Shown: in pieces, positions 24,530 to 33,201 of the stretch
How positions within the stretch are numbered: position 1 is the first letter of the stretch
Layout: each line of letters starts with the position of its first letter
Position numbers and translations under genes: made by a program
NCBI GenBank assembly: GCA_020403425.1
Contig: JADBXR010000017.1
Location: 62,001-126,000, forward strand
Reading direction: 5' to 3'
From: Chitinophagaceae bacterium
GTDB taxonomy: Bacteria; Bacteroidota; Bacteroidia; Chitinophagales; Chitinophagaceae
DNA length: 64,000 nt
The notes under the pieces: generated by a model
What the model saw: the letters and a program-made list of their open reading frames with translations, nothing else
Told to the model about the DNA's origin: nothing
Databases searched by the model: none

Positions 24530-25942
24530 ATGAAGTACCTATTTTCAGCAGCAGTGGCTTTTCTGGTTTGTGGAACGATCACCGCATCGGCACAAAGCAA
24601 AAAAGTAGTGGCGGATAAAATTGTGGGACAGGTGGGCGACAGGATCATCCTCCGCTCCGATATCCAGAATGCAATGGCCGACATGAAACGCCAGGCGCAG
24701 GGACAGGAAAACGTGATCCTGCCTACCGAATGCCAGATCATGGAAGGCCAGCTGATCCGTAAGGCACTGGTATTACAGGCGCAGAAAGACTCCCTGAACG
24801 TGAGCGAAGAAGAGATCGATGCGGCACTGGACAACCGGATCCGCAGTTTCATCATGCAGTACGGTTCCAAAGATATCCTGGAAGAGATCGCGGGTAAGAC
24901 CGTGTACCAGATCAAGGAAGATTTTAAAGAGGCCCTGCGCGAACAGAAAATGTCCGAGCAGATGCAGAGCAAGATCGTAGATGCGATCAAGATCACCCCT
25001 ACCGAAGTAAAAGCCTATTACAATAAGATCCCCAAAGACAGTCTGCCCTTTTACGAGAGCGAGATAGAAGTGAGCCAGATCGTGATCCACCCCAAAGCCA
25101 ATAAGGATGTGGAGGAATACGTATCGAAGCAGTTATACGATTACAAACGACAGGCTGAGACCCAGGGCGCCAAAAAATTCGACCAGCTGGCCAAACTTTA
25201 CAGTGAGGACCCTGCGGTAAAAGAGAATGGCGGACAGTACAGCCTGAACCGTAACGACAAGGGCTCCTGGGATCCTGCTTTTTTGTCGGCCTGTTTCCGT
25301 TTGAAGGAAGGCCAGATCTCACCGGTGATCAAATCGAAGTTCGGTCTGCATATCATTCAGATGGTGAGCCGCTCTGGTGATGAAGCGGTGGTAAAACATA
25401 TCCTGCGTATTCCGCCGGTGACTGAAGATGAGATCAACGAGACCAAAAAGCTGCTGGACTCTGTCAGGAACAAACTGGTGGCCGGCGAACTTACTTTTGG
25501 TGCGGCCGTAAACAAATACAGCGACGATGAGAACAGTAAGTTCAGTGCGGGCGCCCTTTCCGGTCGCGATGCCACTGGCTCACCAACCACGTTCCTGTCG
25601 ATCGATCAGCTGGACAAGGATATCGTGGTATTGCTGAAAGACCTGAAACCTGGTGAATATTCCAAACCACAATTGTATAAGGATGAAAGGGGCAGCCAGG
25701 TGGTACGCCTGATCTACCTGCGTAACCGCACCGAACCCCACCGCGAGAACCTGAAAGAGGACTACGACCGTGTTGCCAAAAGAGCGCTGGAAGAAAAGAA
25801 GAGCAATGCGCTGGAAAAATGGTTCAAGGACCATATACCCACCTATTTCGTATCCATCGATAAGGAATATGCATCCTGCCAGGGCCTAGAAGAATGGCGC
25901 AGATCGGCGGAAAATGCAGAGAAAGCGAGGAGCAACCAGTAG
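24530..25942 (+). CDS. SurA-like periplasmic peptidyl-prolyl isomerase, 470 aa
   Basis: Secreted chaperone for outer-membrane protein folding. An N-terminal signal peptide (KYLFSAAVAFLVCG, cleavage after SAQ), a SurA N-terminal helical domain to about residue 170, then two parvulin domains at about 180-285 (SEDPAVKENGGQYSLNR, FGLHIIQMVSR) and 290-395 (KYSDDENSKFSAGALSGR). The start at 24530 is preferred to 24515 because a TACATTTG -7 element at 24506-24513 would put the transcript start close to 24520. It is placed after infB and ends before a strong terminator. Confidence 0.88.
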   Translation: MKYLFSAAVAFLVCGTITASAQSKKVVADKIVGQVGDRIILRSDIQNAMADMKRQAQGQENVILPTECQIMEGQLIRKALVLQAQKDSLNVSEEEIDAALDNRIRSFIMQYGSKDILEEIAGKTVYQIKEDFKEALREQKMSEQMQSKIVDAIKITPTEVKAYYNKIPKDSLPFYESEIEVSQIVIHPKANKDVEEYVSKQLYDYKRQAETQGAKKFDQLAKLYSEDPAVKENGGQYSLNRNDKGSWDPAFLSACFRLKEGQISPVIKSKFGLHIIQMVSRSGDEAVVKHILRIPPVTEDEINETKKLLDSVRNKLVAGELTFGAAVNKYSDDENSKFSAGALSGRDATGSPTTFLSIDQLDKDIVVLLKDLKPGEYSKPQLYKDERGSQVVRLIYLRNRTEPHRENLKEDYDRVAKRALEEKKSNALEKWFKDHIPTYFVSIDKEYASCQGLEEWRRSAENAEKARSNQ

Positions 25943-26025
25943 GTTTGTGAATGGTGAATGGGCAATGGTGAATTGTCAGTTGTGAGTGGTCAGTGGTGAG
26001 TAGGTAGTTTGAAAACATTGATATA

Positions 26026-26058
26026 GTAAAAAGGGGAGCATCCTGCTCCCCTTTTTAC
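26026..26058 (+). terminator. Terminator after the surA-like gene
   Basis: Perfect 15-base arms (GTAAAAAGGGGAGCA / TGCTCCCCTTTTTAC) with loop TCC. Outside it lies a second perfect 23-base inverted pair at 25982-26004 and 26071-26093, so the whole region can form a long cruciform. The remaining 300-base gap is made of variants of short GTCAGTGGTGAG-like words and holds no gene. Confidence 0.85.
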
Positions 26059-26208
26059 TTGCACCTACTTCCTACTCACCACTGACCACTCACACCCCCC
26101 TATTGCCCATTCCCCATTGCCCATTCCCCAATCACTCCCTACTGACCACTCACCTCTCACTTCCTATCTTATTGAAAATCAGCTGGTCAGAAAAATCTCA
26201 AAAAAAGA

Positions 26209-26240
26209 TTTGGTAAATTGCATGTATGTACATACATTTG
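26209..26240 (+). promoter_or_regulatory. Promoter with palindromic operator of marR
   Basis: TTTG at 26209-26212, a 20-base spacer and TACATTTG at 26233-26240 form a consensus promoter. A perfect 16-base palindrome ATGTATGTACATACAT (26222-26237) overlaps the -7 element, as expected for an autorepressed marR gene. Confidence 0.75.
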
Positions 26241-26244
26241 TGTT

Positions 26245-26703
26245 GTGAAATTAGAACAGGCCATACAAAGTACCAAATTCAAGAACGAAGTGCACAAGGC
26301 AGGATTGAATATACTGTATACGGCCTGGTGGCTGAAAACGCAGATGAGCAAGGAACTGAAGGAGTTTGGGCTGACACATGAGCAGTACAATGTATTACGG
26401 ATACTGAAGGGTAAATACCCAGACCAGATGTGTGTGAGGGACATTGCCTGCAGGATGATAGAGAAAAACTCGAACGTGCCAAGGATCATTGACAGACTGG
26501 AGATCAAGAAACTGGTGAAACGCTCTACCTCGGCATTGGATAAACGGGAGACCGTGATCACCCTGACCCAGGGTGGCATTACCCTGCTGGAAGCCAGTAC
26601 GGTTGTGCTTAATAAGATCCTGGATGAATCACTGGTGATCACCGAACAGGATGCGCTTGCTTTGAATGGCCTGCTTGAAAAGGTAAGGCTGGCAGAGAGT
26701 TAA
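26245..26703 (+). CDS. MarR-family transcriptional regulator, 152 aa
   Basis: Winged-helix repressor typical of stress or phenolic-compound response. N-terminal helix, then LKEFGLTHEQYNVLRIL, DIACRMIEKNSNVPRIIDRLEIKKLVKR (recognition helix region) and DKRETVITLTQGG (wing). The GTG at 26245 is chosen because the longer frame from TTG 26218 would start within the promoter. The transcript would have little or no leader. The pirin gene follows after 48 bases with a second palindrome, suggesting that it controls the following cluster. Confidence 0.9.
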   Translation: MKLEQAIQSTKFKNEVHKAGLNILYTAWWLKTQMSKELKEFGLTHEQYNVLRILKGKYPDQMCVRDIACRMIEKNSNVPRIIDRLEIKKLVKRSTSALDKRETVITLTQGGITLLEASTVVLNKILDESLVITEQDALALNGLLEKVRLAES

Positions 26704-26718
26704 ATTTTTTTGAACAAA

Positions 26719-26736
26719 TACGTGTATATACACGTA
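26719..26736. promoter_or_regulatory. Palindromic operator before the pirin gene
   Basis: Perfect 18-base palindrome TACGTGTATATACACGTA between the marR stop and the pirin start, just downstream of a TTTG (26709-26712) that may be the -33 element. Related in form to the palindrome before marR, so probably a second site for the same repressor. Confidence 0.6.
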
Positions 26737-26751
26737 ATAAATAGTAGAGAT

Positions 26752-27471
26752 ATGAAAACGATCATACATAAAGCCAACACAAGGGGTCATGCCAATTTTG
26801 GCTGGCTCAACAGTTACCACACGTTCAGCTTTGGTAGCTATTACGATCCCGAGCGTGTGCATTTTGGTGCATTACGGGTTTTGAACGATGACACCGTTGC
26901 CAAAGGCATGGGTTTTCCCAAACACCCGCACGATAACATGGAGATCGTATCGATCCCGCTGTATGGCGACCTGCACCATAAGGACAGCACCGGCCGCGAT
27001 GAGATCATCCGCCAGCACGATGTACAGATCATGAGCGCCGGCAGTGGTATCGCACACAGCGAGATGAACGCCAATAAGGACAAGGATGTCAAATTCCTGC
27101 AGATCTGGGTGTTTCCGAAACTGGCCAATATTGAACCGCGTTATGCGCAGAAAAGTTTTAAACCCGAAGACAGGAACAACCAGTTACTGACGGTAGTGGC
27201 CCCTGATGACGATAATGCAGTGTTCATTAACCAGGACGCCTGGTTCTCGCTGGGTAAATTCTCAAAGGACCTGACCACCACTTATCAGGTACGCAAAACA
27301 GGTAACGGTGTGTATGCCTTCATCCTGAACGGGACCGTGACCTTGAACGGCGAGACCGTATCTGACCGTGACGGACTGGGCATTTGGGATACAGACAGTA
27401 TTGCCATCAAAGCAGATACCGACGCGGAATTTTTACTGATCGATGTGCCCATGCAGATCGATGTAGCCTAA
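26752..27471 (+). CDS. Pirin family protein, 239 aa
   Basis: Cupin-fold protein of the pirin/YhhW group; several members oxidise quercetin in vitro. N-terminal cupin with metal ligands HPHDNME and, 40 residues later, AHSEMN, giving the His-x-His / His-x-Glu set, so metal binding looks intact. C-terminal cupin with the typical NGTVTLNG. The ATG at 26752 is used; the earlier frame from 26710 would cover the operator. First gene of a MarR-controlled cluster. Confidence 0.92.
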   Translation: MKTIIHKANTRGHANFGWLNSYHTFSFGSYYDPERVHFGALRVLNDDTVAKGMGFPKHPHDNMEIVSIPLYGDLHHKDSTGRDEIIRQHDVQIMSAGSGIAHSEMNANKDKDVKFLQIWVFPKLANIEPRYAQKSFKPEDRNNQLLTVVAPDDDNAVFINQDAWFSLGKFSKDLTTTYQVRKTGNGVYAFILNGTVTLNGETVSDRDGLGIWDTDSIAIKADTDAEFLLIDVPMQIDVA

Positions 27472-27517
27472 CTGAGCAATTCACAAACACAAATACAAAC
27501 ATCTAAAACGAAAAACA

Positions 27518-28045
27518 ATGTCAACTTACAAAATCGACGCAGCACACAGTGAGATCACTTTCAAGGTAAAACACCTGATGATCACCAATGTAACCGGTAG
27601 CTTCACCAAATTTGATGCTACCCTGGAAAGTTCCGCCGCTGATTTCAGCGATGCCAAAATTTCTTTTGAAGCGGATATCGACAGCATTTCTACCAACAAC
27701 GAACAGCGTGACGGTCACCTGAAAAGCGATGATTTCTTTGCAGCTGCCAGTTTCCCTAAACTGAGCTTTGTCTCTACCTCGTTCGAAAAACTGAACGACA
27801 GTGCCTACCTGCTGAAAGGTAACCTCACCATCCGTGGCAACAGCAAACCTGTAGAGTTGGCCGTTGAATACGGCGGAACCGTTACCGATCCTTACGGACA
27901 GGTGAAAGCTGGTTTTGAGATCGGCGGTAAGATCAGCCGTAAAGAATTCGGCCTTACCTGGAGCGCTACCACAGAAGCGGGTGGTGTAGTGGTGAGTGAC
28001 GAAGTGAAACTGCACCTGGCCGTTCAAATGATCAAACAGGCTTAA
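27518..28045 (+). CDS. YceI family protein, 175 aa
   Basis: Lipocalin-like barrel that binds isoprenoid-type lipids. Begins YKIDAAHSEITFKVKHLMI, continues with DSISTNNEQRDGHLKSDDFFAA and ends with EVKLHLAVQMIK, all family signatures. No signal peptide, so cytoplasmic. Follows the pirin gene by 46 bases and is followed by a hairpin terminator. Often found with pirins and DoxX-like proteins in redox-stress clusters. Confidence 0.95.
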   Translation: MSTYKIDAAHSEITFKVKHLMITNVTGSFTKFDATLESSAADFSDAKISFEADIDSISTNNEQRDGHLKSDDFFAAASFPKLSFVSTSFEKLNDSAYLLKGNLTIRGNSKPVELAVEYGGTVTDPYGQVKAGFEIGGKISRKEFGLTWSATTEAGGVVVSDEVKLHLAVQMIKQA

Positions 28046-28055
28046 ATAATACTGT

Positions 28056-28084
28056 ATACCGGTCCCGTGAATGCGGGCCGGTAT
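28056..28084 (+). terminator. Hairpin after yceI-like gene
   Basis: ATACCGG / CCGGTAT with inner CCCG / CGGG, followed by ATTTTCC. A weak to moderate terminator within the MarR cluster. Confidence 0.6.
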
Positions 28085-28145
28085 ATTTTCCCCAACCATT
28101 GTACGTGAGAAGATGATCGGTTGGTAATTGATAACAATCTATATA

Positions 28146-28544
28146 ATGCAAATGAAACTGATAAAACACCTGCCGGTGTATGCACTGGCATTGATCTACC
28201 TGGTATTCGGGTCCAATTATTTCTTCCATTTCATCAGTATGCCTCCCATGGCCGGTAACGCGGGCAGCTTTGTAGGCGTATTGTTCAGCACCAACTTTTT
28301 GCTGGTGGTGAAATTACTGGAGATCGCTTTCGCGGTGCTGATGCTGGTTCCCCAAACAAGGGCGCTGGGTCTGGTACTGATCGCTCCGATCACCATCAAT
28401 ATCCTGTTGTTTGAATTGCTGATCGCTAACCAACCCGGCCTTGCGGTGCTGATGGTGATCCTGAACGGTCTGGGCATTCTGCAACATAAGGATCAGTATA
28501 TCGGCATGCTGAAAGTACGTATGGCTTTGGCAAATCATTCATAA
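28146..28544 (+). CDS. DoxX-like membrane protein, 132 aa
   Basis: Small integral membrane protein with four predicted helices (around residues 6-24, 42-60, 65-85 and 92-112). The general pattern fits the DoxX/DoxD-like family, often linked to redox stress. The ATG at 28146 is favoured; an earlier ATG at 28128 would add six residues. It lies between yceI and a second pirin gene. Confidence 0.75.
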   Translation: MQMKLIKHLPVYALALIYLVFGSNYFFHFISMPPMAGNAGSFVGVLFSTNFLLVVKLLEIAFAVLMLVPQTRALGLVLIAPITINILLFELLIANQPGLAVLMVILNGLGILQHKDQYIGMLKVRMALANHS

Positions 28545-28584
28545 GAAGGGGCCTGAACGGATCCGGTCCCATTAAGATCCTTGT

Positions 28585-29298
28585 ATGCAATACCTGTTAT
28601 ATCCTGAATCAGAAAGAGGTTTGAAAGACCTGGGATGGCTGCAGAGCCGCTTCTCGTTCAGTTTCTCATCCTACCAGAACCCCGTTAAAAAAGGTTTTGG
28701 ACTACTGCACACGTTCAACGACGATACGGTGAAACCTGGTGGCGGTTTTGGTCTGCACGCACATGCCAATATGGAGATCATCAGTGTGATGCTGCAGGGC
28801 AAAATGAACCATAAGGATACCCTTGGGTATTCCGAGGTAGTGGAGAGGGACTGGGTGCAACTGATGAGCGCCGGATCAGGCCTGCGGCACGAAGAACACA
28901 ATATTGGTGAGGAAGAGGTCCAATTCCTGCAGATCTGGATAGAACCCAAGCTGCAGAATATTGGTCCCCGGTACCAGAAAAGGTATTTCCCGAAGGAAAA
29001 GCGAAAGAACCAGCTCAAGACCATTGTGAGCAACGAAGAAGGAACGGAACATTGCTGGATCAACCAGAATGCACGTTTGCAGCTGGGTTGGTTTGAGCAG
29101 GACAGGGACATTCCGTATGTGATGAACCCGCAAAACAAAGCGGTATTCATTTTTGTGTTGGAGGGGGTATTGTCTGTCAACGGACAAACACTTAGCCCCC
29201 GCGATGCCATCGGCATCTGGGGGGATACGGATGGTTTTACCCTGCATACTGAACAGGAAGCTTCTTTTGTTGTTATAGAAGTGCCGATCAATCATTAA
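28585..29298 (+). CDS. Pirin family protein, second copy, 237 aa
   Basis: Second pirin of the cluster, clearly diverged from the first. Metal ligands are HAHANME and RHEEHN, so the His-x-His / His-x-Glu set is kept. GWLQSRFSFSFSSYQNP at the start and FVLEGVLSVNGQTLSPRDA in the C-terminal cupin are family features. It lies 40 bases after the DoxX-like gene. Confidence 0.92.
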   Translation: MQYLLYPESERGLKDLGWLQSRFSFSFSSYQNPVKKGFGLLHTFNDDTVKPGGGFGLHAHANMEIISVMLQGKMNHKDTLGYSEVVERDWVQLMSAGSGLRHEEHNIGEEEVQFLQIWIEPKLQNIGPRYQKRYFPKEKRKNQLKTIVSNEEGTEHCWINQNARLQLGWFEQDRDIPYVMNPQNKAVFIFVLEGVLSVNGQTLSPRDAIGIWGDTDGFTLHTEQEASFVVIEVPINH

Positions 29299-29338
29299 CG
29301 AAGCACCATGGATGTTCCATGGGATAAATAAGATATAT

Positions 29339-29902
29339 ATGAACATAGAGATCATATCAGGAAGTCCGAGAAAAGACAGTGTATCGCACAGGGTGGCAGT
29401 ATACCTGCAGAAAACCCTGGCAGAGAAAACGCATCATACCGTGAACATCATTGATGTGCGCGATTGGAACCTGCCATTGCTGCAGGAGGTATTCACCAGT
29501 GTGGAGAAGACCCCGGCTGCTTATAAACCATTGGCAGAGAGGATGTTTGCAGCAGATGCGTTCATACTGGTGACCCCGGAGTACAATGGCAGTTATTCGC
29601 CGGCCCTACAGAACCTGCTGGATCATTTTCCCAAGCAGCAGCACAAGGCCTTCGGACTGGTGACCGCTTCGCCGGGAGCCATGGGCGGTATGCGTGCCAC
29701 ACAGCAATTGTTGCTGCTGGTGCCCGCTTTATTCGGTATAGCATCGCCGTATATGCTGGTTACGCCCTTTGTAGACAAGAAATTCGACGCGGAAGCCAAA
29801 TTGATCGATCCGTCATTCCAGAAAAACATAGACATTTTTATTAATGAGTTCCTCTGGTTGGCAGAGACCCTGCATCCGGAAATGGAAACGGTCTATAATT
29901 AA
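29339..29902 (+). CDS. NADPH-dependent FMN reductase family protein, 187 aa
   Basis: Flavodoxin-fold reductase that probably uses FMN and NAD(P)H to reduce quinones, azo dyes or similar. SGSPRKDSVSHRVA binds the FMN phosphate; TPEYNGSYSPALQNLLDH is the second signature. The ATG at 29339 fits the fold start (MNIEIISGS). Last gene of the MarR-controlled cluster; a terminator follows. Confidence 0.92.
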   Translation: MNIEIISGSPRKDSVSHRVAVYLQKTLAEKTHHTVNIIDVRDWNLPLLQEVFTSVEKTPAAYKPLAERMFAADAFILVTPEYNGSYSPALQNLLDHFPKQQHKAFGLVTASPGAMGGMRATQQLLLLVPALFGIASPYMLVTPFVDKKFDAEAKLIDPSFQKNIDIFINEFLWLAETLHPEMETVYN

Positions 29903-29913
29903 CCTGAAAAAAT

Positions 29914-29937
29914 GTGGCGGAGTTGTAACTTCGCCAC
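29914..29937 (+). terminator. Terminator of the MarR cluster
   Basis: GTGGCG / CGCCAC with inner AGTT / AACT, followed by TTTCTTTTT. Confidence 0.7.
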
Positions 29938-29957
29938 TTTCTTTTTAAATACTCCGC

Positions 29958-31805
29958 ATGAGCGACGAAATCAAACACGAATGTGGCCTTGCCTACATCC
30001 GGTTACGAAAGCCCTTTTCCTATTACCTGCAAAAGCATGGCTCTGTTACGTACGGTCTGAACAAACTGTACCTGCTGATGGAGAAACAACATAACCGCGG
30101 TCAGGATGGGGCAGGTATCGCCGCCGTAAAACTGAATACCGAACCCGGTAGTCCTTTTTTACACCGTATGCGCAGTAACGCGCAGCAACCCATTGCCGAT
30201 ATTTTCTTTAAGGTTGGTCAGGAGATCTCTGAACTGGAAAAATACCAGCCCGATATCAAACAGCATCCCGGTCTGATGAAGGGCCATCTTCCTTTTCTGG
30301 GAGAACTGTTGCTGGGACATCTTCGTTACGGAACACAGGGTAAGAACAATGTGGAGTTCTGCCACCCTTTCATCAAAAGGGACCTGATGCCAGGCAAGAA
30401 CCTGGCCCTTGCGGGAAACTTTAACCTGGTGAACACAGATGAGTTATTTGATCTCATCAATATGGATCCCGGTGAATTTCAGAAACAGAGCGACCTGGCA
30501 GCCATGATGGAAGTGTTGCATCATTTTCTTTCTAAAGAAGATGCACAACACCCCAATGCAGCTGATGTAGCTACCGTACTGAAAAAGGCCACTCCATTGT
30601 TCGACGGTGGTTATACCATTGGTGGTCTGCTGGGTAATGGCTACAGTTTTGTGATGCGCGATGCACATGGTATTCGTCCTGCCTATTATTATATCAACGA
30701 TGAAGTGATCGTGGCAGCCAGTGAACGTGCCGCCATCCGCACCACTTTCAATGTAGGTGAGAATGAAGTACTGGAACTGATGCCTGGTATGGCCATGATC
30801 GTGGACGATAAAGGCAATTATCAGATAGAACAGGTGCTGGAACCCAAAGAAAGAAGGGCCTGTAGTTTTGAACGCATCTATTTCTCGCGAGGAAGTGATG
30901 AGAAAATATACAGGGAGCGCATTGCATTGGGGCACCACCTCAGCAAGACCGTTCTTGAGAACATTAACTATGACCTGAAGAATACCATCTTCTCCTACAT
31001 ACCCAATACCGCGGAAGTGGCTTTCTATGGACTGGTGAAAGGCATGGAGGAATACCTGAACAAGATCAAAGTGGAACGTATTCTCAGCTGGGGTAAGGAT
31101 TTTACCCCTGAGAAACTGGAAGAGATGGTGAACCGTAAGATCCGCCAGGAAAAGATCGCGATCAAGGATGTGAAACTCCGCACATTCATTACCGAAGATG
31201 CCAACCGTAATGAAATGGTGCAGCACGTGTACGATATCACCTATGGTACCGTACGCAAAAAAGAAGATACGCTGGTGGTGATCGATGACAGTATCGTACG
31301 CGGTACCACTTTGAAAGAAAGTATTGTGCGGATGCTGGCGCGTCTGCAACCCAAAAAGATCACCGTGGTTTCTTCCGCCCCGCAGATTCGTTACCCGGAT
31401 TGTTACGGCATTGACATGAGCAAACTGGGTGATTTCATCGCTTTTCGTGCTGCCATTGCCTTGCTGAAAGAACGGAATATGGAGCATGTGCTCACCGATC
31501 TGCTGGAAAAAGTAAAAGAATTACAGCGAACCAACCAGCTGCATACCGAAAATGTGGTTCGGCAGGTATACAAACCCTTTACCACCCAGGAGATCTCCGA
31601 TAAGATCGCACAACTGATCACTCCGCAGGAAGTGGATGTTCAGGTAGAAGTGATCTACCAGACCATCGAAGACCTGCACGATAGCTGCCCCACCAACACC
31701 GGCGACTGGTACTTCACCGGCAACTACCCAACACCCGGCGGCAACAAAGTGGTGAACAAGGCATTCCTGAATTTTATGGAAGGCAAGAACGTGAGAGGTT
31801 ACTGA
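29958..31805 (+). CDS. Amidophosphoribosyltransferase-like protein, 615 aa
   Basis: Class II glutamine amidotransferase joined to a phosphoribosyltransferase, as in PurF, which makes phosphoribosylamine from PRPP and glutamine. The nucleophilic Cys is in HECGLAYI at residue 9, so only a short propeptide precedes it. The PRPP-binding motif is VVIDDSIVRGTTL near residue 440. The protein is about 110 residues longer than classic PurF; Bacteroidota commonly carry this long paralogue besides a normal purF. Whether it feeds purine synthesis or another PRPP-dependent step is not decided here. Confidence 0.88.
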   Translation: MSDEIKHECGLAYIRLRKPFSYYLQKHGSVTYGLNKLYLLMEKQHNRGQDGAGIAAVKLNTEPGSPFLHRMRSNAQQPIADIFFKVGQEISELEKYQPDIKQHPGLMKGHLPFLGELLLGHLRYGTQGKNNVEFCHPFIKRDLMPGKNLALAGNFNLVNTDELFDLINMDPGEFQKQSDLAAMMEVLHHFLSKEDAQHPNAADVATVLKKATPLFDGGYTIGGLLGNGYSFVMRDAHGIRPAYYYINDEVIVAASERAAIRTTFNVGENEVLELMPGMAMIVDDKGNYQIEQVLEPKERRACSFERIYFSRGSDEKIYRERIALGHHLSKTVLENINYDLKNTIFSYIPNTAEVAFYGLVKGMEEYLNKIKVERILSWGKDFTPEKLEEMVNRKIRQEKIAIKDVKLRTFITEDANRNEMVQHVYDITYGTVRKKEDTLVVIDDSIVRGTTLKESIVRMLARLQPKKITVVSSAPQIRYPDCYGIDMSKLGDFIAFRAAIALLKERNMEHVLTDLLEKVKELQRTNQLHTENVVRQVYKPFTTQEISDKIAQLITPQEVDVQVEVIYQTIEDLHDSCPTNTGDWYFTGNYPTPGGNKVVNKAFLNFMEGKNVRGY

Positions 31806-31817
31806 GAATAATGAGAG

Positions 31818-31897
31818 AATGAGTGGATGAGTGAATGAGCGAATGTTAAGAAGGTTCAATTCATTGACTCATTCACTCAACCACTCATCCACTCATT
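31818..31897. terminator. Bidirectional inverted repeat between convergent genes
   Basis: Perfect 16-base arms AATGAGTGGATGAGTG (31818-31833) and CACTCATCCACTCATT (31882-31897) between the stops of the purF-like and FabH-like genes. Confidence 0.6.
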
Positions 31898-31899
31898 GC

Positions 31900-32979
31900 T
31901 TAAACCCTGTAACAGATCGCATTGATATTCATTCCTGCGCCTACGGAAGCGAATAGGATGATGTCTCCTTTCTCCAGCTCGTGAGCACCCAGTTGTTCGT
32001 GTTTTACCAAATCGTACAGGGTGGGTATGGTGGCAACGGAACTGTTGCCGAATTTATGGATGCTCATGGGCATGATACCATCGGGTACTTCGCGCAGGCC
32101 GTACAGTTTGTAGAGTGCTTTTACAAAACCTTCGTCCATTTTTTCGTTGGCCTGGTGCAGGAAGAATTTTTTTACATCTGTAACCTGCAGACCGCATTTC
32201 TCCAGGCAGGCTTTCATGGCCAGGGGTACATTCTTGATGGCGTATTCGTACACTTTCCTTCCCTTCATCTTCATGTAACGGATGCTCTGGTCGGCGTTGA
32301 GGTTGTAGGATTGCCCGTATTTCAGGTAATAGGCTTCCTCCACGCAATGACTTTGTACGCTGGTGGCCAGTATGCCGCTGTCATTCTCATTTCCTTCCAC
32401 GGCTTCAATGATGGTGGCGCCAGCCCCGTCGCTGAAGATCATGCTGTCGCGGTCGTATTTATCGATCACTCGGCTCAGTGTTTCTGTTCCGATAACCAGA
32501 CATTTTTTGGCGATGCCTGCTTTGATATAAGCGTCGGCCTGAATCACCCCCTGTATCCAGCCGGGACATCCGAAAAGAATATCGTAGGCCACGCAGTTGG
32601 GATTATGAATGCCCAGTGATTGTTTTACACGGGATGATAAGGCCGGTAATGCATCGCTCTGGATGCTGCCGGATAGGATGTTCCCGAAATTATGTGCTAC
32701 GATGATCTGGTCAAGCGTTTCCGGATCGATACCTGCATCTTCGATGGCTCTGCGGGCTGCGATGGCGGCCATATCGGATGAGTTCATATCAGCGTCTGCA
32801 TAACGACGCTCTTCGATACCGGTGATATCCCTGAATTTATCTACGATCTCATTGGGTGCGGCAACAATATGTTCATGGTCCTCACTGTAAAAATCCTGAT
32901 GAGCGAAATCCCTGTTGGTCTTGATGTTCGGTGGAATAAAACTCCCTGTTCCGGTGATTACGGTTCTTATTTGCGACAT
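31900..32979 (-). CDS. 3-oxoacyl-ACP synthase III family protein, 359 aa
   Basis: FabH-like condensing enzyme. Catalytic Cys in LFGCPGWIQG near residue 125, His in FFLHQANEKM near 275, and Asn in HKFGNSSVATIP near 310, so the triad is complete. Likely starts or extends an acyl chain from acyl-CoA and malonyl-ACP; an unusual acyl product cannot be excluded because it stands alone. I use the ATG at 32979 (MSQIRTVITGTG); the longer frame to 33066 would cover a leader hairpin. Confidence 0.9.
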   Translation of the reverse strand: MSQIRTVITGTGSFIPPNIKTNRDFAHQDFYSEDHEHIVAAPNEIVDKFRDITGIEERRYADADMNSSDMAAIAARRAIEDAGIDPETLDQIIVAHNFGNILSGSIQSDALPALSSRVKQSLGIHNPNCVAYDILFGCPGWIQGVIQADAYIKAGIAKKCLVIGTETLSRVIDKYDRDSMIFSDGAGATIIEAVEGNENDSGILATSVQSHCVEEAYYLKYGQSYNLNADQSIRYMKMKGRKVYEYAIKNVPLAMKACLEKCGLQVTDVKKFFLHQANEKMDEGFVKALYKLYGLREVPDGIMPMSIHKFGNSSVATIPTLYDLVKHEQLGAHELEKGDIILFASVGAGMNINAICYRV

Positions 32980-33030
32980 GAGCAAAATAGGGTTAATGTT
33001 TGTAACAATTGCAATAGCGATGAAAGTATG

Positions 33031-33048
33031 CTGACTGCGAACAGTCAG
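33031..33048 (-). promoter_or_regulatory. UUCG-capped leader hairpin of the FabH-like gene
   Basis: On the minus strand CTGACTG-TTCG-CAGTCAG, a 7-base stem with the very stable UUCG tetraloop, between a TACATTTG -7 element (33054-33061 reversed) and the start codon. A possible mRNA stability or regulatory element. Confidence 0.45.
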
Positions 33049-33113
33049 CTCTTCAAATGTAATCAATAATCGCGCAGGATGCTATTGAGAACCAGTATTT
33101 TGAACAGAAAAAA

Positions 33114-33140
33114 AGCGACCGCTTGTTAGTTGCGGTCGCT
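33114..33140 (-). terminator. Terminator after the guanylyltransferase gene
   Basis: AGCGACCGC / GCGGTCGCT with a 9-base loop, followed on the minus strand by seven T. Confidence 0.85.
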
Positions 33141-33201
33141 CATAGCAAATTCATTCTATTACCTTGTCAGAATCAGTTAGGTCATACACTGATCAGCGGT
33201 A

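Noticed and set aside
30444..31487. A 347-codon minus-strand frame inside the purF-like gene
   Set aside because: Rich in His, Phe and Gln without motifs; the plus-strand gene is clearly the real one.
31981..32619. A 212-codon plus-strand frame inside the FabH-like gene
   Set aside because: Opposite to a gene with a complete catalytic triad; no recognisable features.
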